Position numbers and translations under genes: made by a program. DNA of 64,000 nucleotides from Kineococcus rhizosphaerae (GTDB lineage Bacteria > Actinomycetota > Actinomycetes > Actinomycetales > Kineococcaceae): NCBI RefSeq assembly GCF_003002055.1, contig NZ_PVZF01000008.1:1-64000 (forward strand). Direction: 5' to 3'. Of the stretch, positions 1-7,019 are shown in pieces (positions within the stretch are counted from its first letter, which is position 1; every line of letters begins with the position of its first letter). The notes under the pieces are model-generated. The model did no database searches, was not told the DNA's origin, and was given only the letters and a program-made list of their open reading frames with translations.

Positions 1-77
1 GAAGTGTTCCCACGCTCACCGACGCTGCCGTGCCTCACCCCTCTGACCGCCAGACCCGAACGGGTGGGGCACCAACT

Positions 78-1832
78 TCAGCCGTAGATCACTAGGTCGC
101 GCACGAGGTCGGCGGTGGCGGCGTCCTCGACGCCCTCGGCGACGACCTCCATGGACAGCCGGTGGGCCAGGTCCGCCAGGGCCCGCACGATGGCGGCGTC
201 GACGGGGGCCTGCGGGGCGGCGACGACGAAGGAGCGGTCGATCTTCAGCTCGTCCACCTGCAGCCGGCGCAGCATCGTCAGCGACGTGTAGCCGGTGCCG
301 AAGTCGTCCAGCGAGACGCGCGCGCCGGCGGCGCGCAGGGCCGTGAGCACGGCGCCCACGCCGTCGGGGTCGCCCAGCAGCGCCGTCTCGGTGACCTCCA
401 GCGTCAGGACCCCGCGCTCCAGGCCGTTCTCGGCGATGGCCCGGCGCACGGCGTTGACCAGCGAGGGTTCGCCCAGCACGACGGGGGAGACGTTGACCGA
501 GACCGTGACGTCGTGGCCGGCGGCGCGCCAGGCGGCGCACTGGGCCGCGGCGGTGCCCAGCACCCAGTGCGTCAGGCCCACGATGGCGTGGCTGCGCTCG
601 GCCAGCGGGACGAACGCGCCCGGCTCCAGCAGTCCGTGCTCGGGGTGCTGCCAGCGCACCAGCGCCTCCACCCCCACGGTCCGGCCGCTGCCGGCGGCCA
701 CCAGGCGCTGGTAGTGCACGCGCAGCTGGCCCTCGGCGACGGCGGCGGGCAGTTCGGTGTGCAGCCGCAGGGCCGCCACGTCGACGGCGGCCTCGCCCTG
801 GGCCACGGCCAGCCGGTGCTGCTCGTCGGCGGCGCGCACGGCCGCGACGTCGGCCAGCGCGAGCAGCTCGTCGACCTCCCGGCCGTGCTGGGGGGCGCAG
901 GCGACGCCGATCGAGACGTCGGGGCGCACCCGCAGCCCCCGGCCGGGGCCGTCGGCGAGCAGGACGACGTGCTCGCGCAGCACCTGGTGCAGGACGCGGC
1001 CCTCGTCCAGGCCGGTACGCAGGGGGTCGTGGGAGCCGTCCAGCTCGACGGGGCGCACGACGGCCAGGGAGTCCAGGTCCAGCCGGGCGACGAGGGCGCC
1101 GGGCAGCTCGGCGGCGCGGCGCGCGGACTCGGCGAGGACCTCCTCGGCCGCGGCCGGGCCCAGGGCCAGCCGCAGGTCGCGCAGGTCGTCGAAGTGGACG
1201 ACGCTGACCGTCAGCTCGTCGCCCGGGCCCTCGCCGGCCGCCAGCCGGCGGGCGGCGGTCTCCAGCAGCCCGGTGCGGTTGAGCAGCTCGGAGCTGACGT
1301 CGTGGCGGGCCCGGCGGTCGGCCAGCCGCAGCAGCGAGCGCACCCCCACGACGGGCAGGACGGTGGTGGCGGGCAGCGCGAGCACCCAGCCCAGGACCTG
1401 GCCGGGGTGGCCGGAGGCGACGAGCGCGACGGGCAGCAGCACGAACGGCAGGGCGGTGGCGACCACGACGTCGCGCCGTGAGCTCAGGAACGGGACGTGC
1501 ACGGCGCTCGCGGAGTACAGCACGACGAGCACCCCCACGGCGGGGGAGCCGTCGGCGCAGTAGACGCCCACGGTGGTCGTCAGGGCGGCCGAGACGATCG
1601 CGGCGCCGGGCGCGGGCAGCGGCCAGGACTCGGTCAGCATGAGTCCGGCGCCGCTGACGAAGCCCAGGGTGGAGATCGCCAGGATCAGCACCCCGTGCTG
1701 CCCGCTCCAGCCGGGCACCAGGACCACGGAGGCGAAGATGAGGCTGGTGACCAGGTACTCCAGGGCCACCACCCGCCGGCTGAGGCCGGCGTCGCCGAGG
1801 TCGACGGTCTGTTCGCGCTGCGCGTTCACCAC
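78..1832 (-). CDS. Membrane GGDEF-EAL protein, degenerate, EAL end missing
   Basis: Predicted c-di-GMP signalling protein, 584 residues. About six hydrophobic segments fill residues 25-170, a GGDEF-like region follows (about 185-340), and an EAL domain starts near 350. The GGDEF signature is replaced (RLDLDSLAVV lies there), so cyclase activity is unlikely. The EAL domain keeps EALVRW, NVSP, EVTET, DDFGTG, ELKID and AEGVED. It stops directly after LVRDLVIYG and lacks the final QGY...RP segment, which the remaining 77 bases do not encode in any frame. The GTG start was chosen because a GCCGAT promoter element ends 9 nt upstream, which suggests a leaderless mRNA. The gene follows the terminator of the surface-protein operon and has its own promoter. 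Confidence 0.85.
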   Translation of the reverse strand: MVNAQREQTVDLGDAGLSRRVVALEYLVTSLIFASVVLVPGWSGQHGVLILAISTLGFVSGAGLMLTESWPLPAPGAAIVSAALTTTVGVYCADGSPAVGVLVVLYSASAVHVPFLSSRRDVVVATALPFVLLPVALVASGHPGQVLGWVLALPATTVLPVVGVRSLLRLADRRARHDVSSELLNRTGLLETAARRLAAGEGPGDELTVSVVHFDDLRDLRLALGPAAAEEVLAESARRAAELPGALVARLDLDSLAVVRPVELDGSHDPLRTGLDEGRVLHQVLREHVVLLADGPGRGLRVRPDVSIGVACAPQHGREVDELLALADVAAVRAADEQHRLAVAQGEAAVDVAALRLHTELPAAVAEGQLRVHYQRLVAAGSGRTVGVEALVRWQHPEHGLLEPGAFVPLAERSHAIVGLTHWVLGTAAAQCAAWRAAGHDVTVSVNVSPVVLGEPSLVNAVRRAIAENGLERGVLTLEVTETALLGDPDGVGAVLTALRAAGARVSLDDFGTGYTSLTMLRRLQVDELKIDRSFVVAAPQAPVDAAIVRALADLAHRLSMEVVAEGVEDAATADLVRDLVIYG

Positions 1833-1841
1833 GTTCTAGAA

Positions 1842-1881
1842 ATCGGCGGCCCGGAGGCCGGCCTCGATGCGCCGACCGGGT
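1842..1881 (-). promoter_or_regulatory. FliA/WhiG-like promoter of the EAL gene
   Basis: On the minus strand an 18-nt element matching ACCCGNTCGGNGCATCGA (1864-1881) is followed after exactly 16 nt by GCCGAT (1842-1847), then 9 nt, then the GTG start. TCGA-N16-GCCGAT resembles the WhiG/FliA sigma class (TAAA-N16-GCCGATAA). The same arrangement lies before the GAF/GGDEF gene at 6898. The sigma assignment is inference. Confidence 0.6.
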
Positions 1882-1892
1882 GACGCCGGTGT

Positions 1893-1922
1893 CCCGCGCC
1901 CGCCGTCACCGGCGGGCGCGGG
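1893..1922 (-). terminator. Terminator hairpin after wecB
   Basis: A perfect 13-bp GC stem (1893-1905 with 1910-1922) with a 4-nt loop begins 5 nt after the wecB stop. There is no T tract, as is common for actinobacterial terminators. It separates the five-gene operon from the EAL gene. Confidence 0.65.
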
Positions 1923-1926
1923 TCCG

Positions 1927-3039
1927 TCAGAGCGGCTGCAGCGCAGAGGCTCCGTCGCGGGCCAGGACCGCGATGCGCTGCGAGGCCAGACCGTCGCCGT
2001 AGGGGCTGGGGGTGTCCGCCAGCCGGGCCAGGGCCTGCGGCGACGTCATCCGGCGGGCGTGCTCGACGAGGTCCTCCGGCTCGCTGAGCACCGAGAACCC
2101 GGCCGCCACCGACTCCGGGCGCTCGGTGCTGGTCCGCACGACCACGAGCGGCTTCTTCAGCACGGTGACCTCCTCCTGCAGCCCGCCGGAGTCGGACACC
2201 AGCAGCGACGCCGAGCGGGTCAGGGCCAGGAAGGTGCGGTAGTCCACCGGCGGCAGCACCCGCACGGAGTCCGGCACCGGCACGCGCCACGCGCCGAGCG
2301 CCTTGCGGGTGCGCGGGTGCAGGGGCAGCGCCACCGGCGCACCCAGCGCGCCCAGGCCGCCGACCAGCGTCCGCAGCCGCTGCGGGTCGTCGGTGTTCTC
2401 CGGGCGGTGCACCGTGGCGACCACGCCGCCGGGGGCCACCCCGAGGCCGGCCAGCAGCGCGGCGGTCTCCTCCTGCGACGGGCACAGGGCCGTGACGGCC
2501 TCCACGACGGGGTTGCCGGTGACGAACACCGACCCCGCCGGGACCGCCCCGTCGAGGAGGTTGCGCGCGTTCTCCGGGGTCGCGGCGCAGTGCACGTCGG
2601 CCAGCGCGGAGATCAGCAGCCGGTTCGTCTCCTCCGGCATCGCCCGGTCGTGGCTGCGCAGCCCCGCCTCGACGTGGACGACCGGGATCCCCAGGTAGTG
2701 CCCCGCCTGCGCGCCGGCGTTGGCGGTGTTGGTGTCGCCCTGCACGACGACCGCGCGCGGGCGCTGCCGGGTGAAGCGGTCGGCGAGCCGGTCGACCATC
2801 GTGGCGACCTGCTGGGCACGGGTGCCGCCACCGACGCCGTCGACGGCGGGCGCCAGCGGGTCCAGCCCGCAGGAGCGGAACACCGCCTCGGTCAGCTCCT
2901 GGTCGTAGTGCTGGCCCGTGAAGACCCCCGCGCCGTCGGCGCCGAGGGCGTGCAGGACGGGGGCCTGCTTGATGATCTCCGGACGGGTGCCGAAGACGAC
3001 GGCGACCGTGCCGGTGAGGTCGGTGCTCTCGTCAGCCAC
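1927..3039 (-). CDS. wecB: UDP-N-acetylglucosamine 2-epimerase (non-hydrolysing)
   Basis: Interconverts UDP-GlcNAc and UDP-ManNAc in the cytoplasm, supplying ManNAc-type sugars for surface glycans. The 370 residues match the usual family length. Signature stretches are GTRPEIIK at the N-terminus, HVEAGLRSHD, MPEETNR, TVHRPEN and SDSGGLQEE. The start overlaps the end of the secreted-protein gene by 8 nt, so it is the last gene of the surface cassette. Its position beside a glycosyltransferase and an exosortase suggests that the glycan it feeds decorates or anchors the secreted protein; that link is inference. Confidence 0.93.
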   Translation of the reverse strand: MADESTDLTGTVAVVFGTRPEIIKQAPVLHALGADGAGVFTGQHYDQELTEAVFRSCGLDPLAPAVDGVGGGTRAQQVATMVDRLADRFTRQRPRAVVVQGDTNTANAGAQAGHYLGIPVVHVEAGLRSHDRAMPEETNRLLISALADVHCAATPENARNLLDGAVPAGSVFVTGNPVVEAVTALCPSQEETAALLAGLGVAPGGVVATVHRPENTDDPQRLRTLVGGLGALGAPVALPLHPRTRKALGAWRVPVPDSVRVLPPVDYRTFLALTRSASLLVSDSGGLQEEVTVLKKPLVVVRTSTERPESVAAGFSVLSEPEDLVEHARRMTSPQALARLADTPSPYGDGLASQRIAVLARDGASALQPL

Positions 3040-3946
3040 GGAGGGTGCTCCTCGAGGTCAGGGCGTCCAGGACGGGACGGCGCAGGCGCAGGCCCACCGC
3101 CACGAGGGCGGCCGCGCTCAGCGGCAGGGCGGGGCCGGGCAGGGCGCTGGCCGGGACGGTCTGGGCGTTGGCGCCGCAGCGGACGGTGCCGATGTTCACC
3201 GCGGCCACCGCGCCGCTGAGCAGGGTGACCGTCAGGGCGGTGGTCTGGACGCTGCCGGTGCCGGCGGGGGTGCTGGTGGCGCGCAGGGCGAGCTGGGCCA
3301 CGCCGGGGACGGTCACTCCCGAGTTCACGCCCGGCGCAGCGGCCAGGGTGATCGTCGGGACCCCGGCGACGAGCACCGCGGCGTTGGCCAGCGTGACCTT
3401 GCCCGTGGCGGTGCCGTCGGACGTCGCCGTGCAGGAGGCCAGGATCGCGTCGGCCTTGATCACGGTGGCGGGCACGGCGGGCACGAGGACGGCGCCGAAC
3501 GGACCGGTCACGGCGGGAGTCCCCGCGACCAGGGTGATCTGCACCCCGCCGGTCCCACCGCCGGTGACCGTGCACGCGCCGGCCGTGCCGACGGTGATGG
3601 TCCCCCCGGCGCCGACGAGCCCGCCGCAGGCGTCCGAGGACCCGTCGGCGCGGGCGACGGCGGTCTGCACGAGCGTGCCGGCGGTGATGCCGCCCTGACC
3701 GCCGAGCACGGACAGCGCCGGCGTCTGGGCGGTCGTCTGGGTGGTCTGCGAGCCGGAGTTCGACGCGCCCGCCCACCCCGTGGTCACCAGCGGGCTGCCC
3801 AGGGCCCCGACGGTCACGGCGTTCGCGCTCGCCGTCGAGGTGTCGGCCGCGGCCGACCCGGCCGTGGCCAGCACGATCGCGGCGGCCCCGGCGACCCCGG
3901 CGGTGAGCAGCCGCGCCCGGGTGCGGCGGGGGGTGGTCTCGTCCAT
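3032..3946 (-). CDS. Secreted surface protein with exosortase-type C-terminal tail
   Basis: Export is shown by an N-terminal signal peptide (basic RRTRAR, then a hydrophobic stretch ending near AAADT, about residue 35). The 304-residue protein is rich in Ala, Gly, Thr and Val, with paired cysteines near CGG, ACTV, SCTA and RCGA. The middle and end (ADAILASCTA ... TVRCG) resemble the actinobacterial choice-of-anchor P type of surface domain. Near residue 269 come LPGPALP, a hydrophobic stretch and RLRR: the motif-membrane-basic order of a PEP-CTERM-like sorting signal, followed here by 14 more residues. A ribosome site (GAGG) precedes the ATG. It lies 9 nt after the glycosyltransferase and is the obvious candidate substrate of the exosortase encoded two genes upstream. 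Confidence 0.75.
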   Translation of the reverse strand: MDETTPRRTRARLLTAGVAGAAAIVLATAGSAAADTSTASANAVTVGALGSPLVTTGWAGASNSGSQTTQTTAQTPALSVLGGQGGITAGTLVQTAVARADGSSDACGGLVGAGGTITVGTAGACTVTGGGTGGVQITLVAGTPAVTGPFGAVLVPAVPATVIKADAILASCTATSDGTATGKVTLANAAVLVAGVPTITLAAAPGVNSGVTVPGVAQLALRATSTPAGTGSVQTTALTVTLLSGAVAAVNIGTVRCGANAQTVPASALPGPALPLSAAALVAVGLRLRRPVLDALTSRSTLRG

Positions 3947-3955
3947 GTCGGCTCC

Positions 3956-5350
3956 TCAGCTGCTCGGGACGGGGGTGAGGGTTTCCACGACGGGCCGGTC
4001 GTTGGCCCGGGCGGTCTTGTGCCACTCGGTGTGGCCCTTCAGGACGCGGAACAGCGCGCGCCAGGCGCAGATCTGCAGCAGGTAGCCGTAGCCGATGTTC
4101 GCCACGGCCATCCACAGCGCGCCGCGACGGGTGACGAACGTGCCGCAGTGCGTGCGGTAGAAGAAACCCCACAGCGCGTGGGGCAGGACGCCGAACAGCA
4201 GGCCCAGCGGGATCAGGCCCCACGCCCCGGCCAGCAGCCACCGGTCCGCGCCCTGCGGGTCGTGCAGGGCGTACCAGAGCATGACGATCGTGGTGAGCGG
4301 GAACACGACGCTGCCGAACACCTGCGAGAACGGCACCCACATGTAGTGCGCGATCTCCAGCGCACCCGGGATCGAGATGCGCTCGGAGTTCAGGACGCCC
4401 CACAGGTACCGCAGGCACTGGATGTTCCCCTGGGACCAGCGGGTCCGTTGCCGCAGCAGGGGTTTCACCTTGCTCAGCCCGTCCTGGGCGACGAACGTGT
4501 CGTGGCAGTACTCGGTGCGGTGCCCCGCCAGCAGCACGTGCAGGCCGAGTTCGAAGTCCTCCAGCAGCGCCCCGTGCCAGGGGGTGCCGTGCTCGCGCGC
4601 GACGTCGTCGAGGGCGGTGAGCCGGGTGAACTGCCCGTTGCCGCCCATGGCGACGCTGCCGGTGCGCCGGCGCAGGAACTGCATCGCGGCGATGGGCCCG
4701 GCGAACTCCAGGTCCTGCAGGCGGACGAGGATGTGGTCGCCCTTCGTGCGGGCCCGGGAACCGACGAGCCGGTCCAGGTCGGTGCCGACGAGCGCGTCGA
4801 CGTCCTCGGTGATGCGGACCTGCACCTGCACGGCGCCGACGGTCGGGTCGCCGAACATGCCGGGACCGGAGATGACGTCGGGGCAGAACTGCTCCAGGCG
4901 CCCGTCGGCGTCGACGACGCCGACGACGACCCGGGAGCGGTCGGCGCCCTCGGGCAGTTCGGCGCAGATCCGCCGGTAGGCGTCGTTGAGGGCGTCGCCC
5001 TTGCCCTTGCGGGCCTCCGGCGGGCGGCGGCTGACGACGCGGACCTTCTCGTGCCGGGTCGCCAGCCAGGTGATCAGCTCGTGGGTGTGGTCGCGGGAGT
5101 CGTCGTCGATGCACCACACGGTCGCCTCGGGGAACGTGTCCAGCAGGTGCTGGACGGTGCCGACGATGACCGTCTCCTCGTTCAGGCAGGGGATGAGGAT
5201 GTGCCAGTCGAAGTCGGCGCGGTCACCGAGCCCCACCTCGCGGTGGCGCAGGAACGGGCGCAGGACGGTGACGACGTAGCTGAGGAACAGCACGCACAGC
5301 ACGAAGGCGGCGGTGTTCAGCAGCGCCAGGCCGAGGTGGACGCTATCCAC
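3956..5350 (-). CDS. Membrane glycosyltransferase, family 2
   Basis: Processive-type GT2 enzyme, 464 residues, expected to transfer a sugar from a nucleotide donor at the inner face of the membrane. One N-terminal membrane segment (about 8-30) leads into the GT-A domain, with DDDSRD, the DADG metal site, the LLEDFELG acid/base region and the QRTRWSQG motif. Two or three membrane segments follow (about 330-425). The ATG overlaps the exosortase stop by 8 nt, so the two are translationally coupled. The donor and acceptor cannot be told from the sequence. WecB in the same operon suggests a HexNAc-type glycan. Confidence 0.88.
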   Translation of the reverse strand: MDSVHLGLALLNTAAFVLCVLFLSYVVTVLRPFLRHREVGLGDRADFDWHILIPCLNEETVIVGTVQHLLDTFPEATVWCIDDDSRDHTHELITWLATRHEKVRVVSRRPPEARKGKGDALNDAYRRICAELPEGADRSRVVVGVVDADGRLEQFCPDVISGPGMFGDPTVGAVQVQVRITEDVDALVGTDLDRLVGSRARTKGDHILVRLQDLEFAGPIAAMQFLRRRTGSVAMGGNGQFTRLTALDDVAREHGTPWHGALLEDFELGLHVLLAGHRTEYCHDTFVAQDGLSKVKPLLRQRTRWSQGNIQCLRYLWGVLNSERISIPGALEIAHYMWVPFSQVFGSVVFPLTTIVMLWYALHDPQGADRWLLAGAWGLIPLGLLFGVLPHALWGFFYRTHCGTFVTRRGALWMAVANIGYGYLLQICAWRALFRVLKGHTEWHKTARANDRPVVETLTPVPSS

Positions 5351-5909
5351 GGCGCACCACCCGCGCGCCGCGCGTCAGCAGGACGACGAAGGTCAGCCCG
5401 CCGGCGACGATGCCCACGGTGCTGACGATCGAACCGGCCAGGACGTGGGTCACGCCGTACCCGTGCTCCAGGCCCCACAGGTGCATCCCGGTCGCGATGG
5501 TCAGCAGCCGCAGCTGGTTGACGCCCGCCACCACGACGGCGGCGAACCCCAGGGCACCGAGGGTGACGACGGCCGGCATCCGGCGCACCGGCAGCAGCAG
5601 GGTGGCCACGACGACGAACGGCACGATCAGCACGACGGCGCTGCAGCCGATCGTCACCGTCTGCCCCACCAGGCGGCCGTCGATGCGGAACAGGACGTTG
5701 TCGACCGTGCAGGAGGCGTCCGGGCCCCAGGTGCTGCGGACCAGGAACGCCGACGCGCACGCCTCGGCGTGCCGGACGGCGCGGTCGTGGGCCAGCAGCA
5801 CGACGGTGGCCGCCAGCAGAGCCGCGGTGAGGGCGCAGCGCACGGGCCCGACCTGGCGCAGCACCCCGGCGAACCGCGCGGCGCGCGGCGCCGGGACGGC
5901 GGCGCTCAC
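5343..5909 (-). CDS. Exosortase/archaeosortase-family protein
   Basis: A small polytopic membrane protein of 188 residues. The family's three catalytic residues can be placed: Cys89 in TIGCSAVV, Arg134 in NQLR and His155 in YGVTH. Both the C-then-NxxR-then-H order and the roughly 21-residue Arg-His spacing fit EpsH-type exosortases. These enzymes are thought to cut and transfer C-terminally tagged surface proteins outside the membrane. About five hydrophobic segments are present. The GTG start overlaps the stop of the upstream GAF gene (GTGA), and the end overlaps the glycosyltransferase. A likely substrate is encoded at 3032. The subfamily cannot be assigned by eye. Confidence 0.82.
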   Translation of the reverse strand: MSAAVPAPRAARFAGVLRQVGPVRCALTAALLAATVVLLAHDRAVRHAEACASAFLVRSTWGPDASCTVDNVLFRIDGRLVGQTVTIGCSAVVLIVPFVVVATLLLPVRRMPAVVTLGALGFAAVVVAGVNQLRLLTIATGMHLWGLEHGYGVTHVLAGSIVSTVGIVAGGLTFVVLLTRGARVVRRG

Positions 5910-6898
5910 GCGCCGACCCCGTCGCGGCGGGCCCGGTACAGGCGCTGCTCGGCCAGGGTCCACACCTGGCTGAGGTCGTGGGCCTCGCCGGAGGTGGCCC
6001 AGGCGCCGGTGGCCTCGAACCCCGCGGCGCGCAGGGTCGCCGTGACCTCGCGCACGGTCGCCTCGACCTCGTCGGGTTCGGCGTCGGTCACGATCGCGCC
6101 GAACTGGCGGGCGGTGAGGCGGGAGACGGTGGCCTCGGGCAGCGCCCGCACGACGACCTCGGTGGCCTTCTGCAGCCGGGTGGAGGAACGGACGCGGCCG
6201 ACGTCGACGACGAGCAGGGCGACCGGCAGGCCGCGCTCGGCGGTGCGCCGGTCCTCCTGCTGCAGCAGCGCGCCCCACCCGACCCGGCTGGACAGCGCGG
6301 TGACCTTGTCGGCGGCGTCGCGACGCACCGAGAGCCGGTCGGCCTCGCGCTGGGCGTCGTCGGCGGCGACCTCGGCGGCCAGGGCCTGGGTGAGCAGCCC
6401 GGCGAAGGCCTCCAGGAGCGCCTGCAGACCGGGGACCACGACCACGTCGGGGCGCGAGCTCCACCCGGCGAGGGTCCCCAGCAGGCGGCCGTCGTCGTCG
6501 CGCAGCGCGGTGCCGGCGTAGGCGGTCATCCGCAGCGCGGTCGCCGCGGGCGCCCGCACGTAGTTCGGCACGAGGGTGATGTCGGGGGCCACCGCGGGTC
6601 CCAGCCCGTTGACCACGCGCCGGCAGACCGTGTCCGACCAGGGGGTGCGCCGGCCCACGAGCACGCCGGTGGCCTCGTCGGAGACCGCGAGCGGCAGCAC
6701 GGCGGCGCCGTCCAGGCGTCCCACGTACCAGGTCTCCAGGCCGCTGGTGACAGCGAGGGCGTCCACGACCTGGCGGGCGCTGCGGCGCAGCGACGTCCCC
6801 GCCGCCCCCTGCGCGAGGGACGGGCGGGCGACGGTGCGCAGCACCGCCGTCTGCGGGGAGGGGACGGCGCTGCGGGCCGCCAGCTGAACCAGACTCAC
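5906..6898 (-). CDS. GAF domain plus inactive GGDEF-like domain
   Basis: Cytoplasmic sensor-type protein, 330 residues. Residues about 30-175 look like a GAF domain, and about 205-330 follow the GGDEF fold (DKVTALSSRVGWGALL at its start, VALLVVDVGR in the metal-site strand). The GGDEF loop itself is ARQFG, so it should not make c-di-GMP and may instead bind a ligand or partner. It is the first gene of the surface-protein operon and is GTGA-coupled to the exosortase. The GTG start is set by a GCCGAT element 9 nt upstream. What it senses is unknown. Confidence 0.78.
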   Translation of the reverse strand: MSLVQLAARSAVPSPQTAVLRTVARPSLAQGAAGTSLRRSARQVVDALAVTSGLETWYVGRLDGAAVLPLAVSDEATGVLVGRRTPWSDTVCRRVVNGLGPAVAPDITLVPNYVRAPAATALRMTAYAGTALRDDDGRLLGTLAGWSSRPDVVVVPGLQALLEAFAGLLTQALAAEVAADDAQREADRLSVRRDAADKVTALSSRVGWGALLQQEDRRTAERGLPVALLVVDVGRVRSSTRLQKATEVVVRALPEATVSRLTARQFGAIVTDAEPDEVEATVREVTATLRAAGFEATGAWATSGEAHDLSQVWTLAEQRLYRARRDGVGA

Positions 6899-6907
6899 GA
6901 CTGGGAC

Positions 6908-6947
6908 ATCGGCCCGGGCCGGCCGCGGGTCGATGCTCCGAACGGGT
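6908..6947 (-). promoter_or_regulatory. FliA/WhiG-like promoter of the surface-protein operon
   Basis: Minus strand: an element matching ACCCGNTCGGNGCATCGA (6930-6947), exactly 16 nt, GCCGAT (6908-6913), 9 nt, GTG start. It matches 16 of 18 positions of the element before the EAL gene and has the same spacing throughout. It probably drives the whole five-gene operon with a leaderless first gene. Confidence 0.62.
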
Positions 6948-6975
6948 ACTAGAAGATTCGCCCGGCACCCTACTG

Positions 6976-7010
6976 CCCGGTCGCTGCAGGTTCCGGCCGA
7001 GCCGGCCGAT
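6976..7010 (+). promoter_or_regulatory. GCCGAT promoter of the kinase-like gene
   Basis: GCCGAT (7005-7010) sits 9 nt before the GTG start at 7020, the same spacing as at the two neighbouring signalling genes. The upstream part is looser: CCCGGTCG (6976-6983) and GCA resemble the shared element but lie about 4 nt closer. The bases CTAGAA between GCCGAT and the start also occur before the EAL gene. Confidence 0.5.
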
Positions 7011-7019
7011 GACTAGAAG

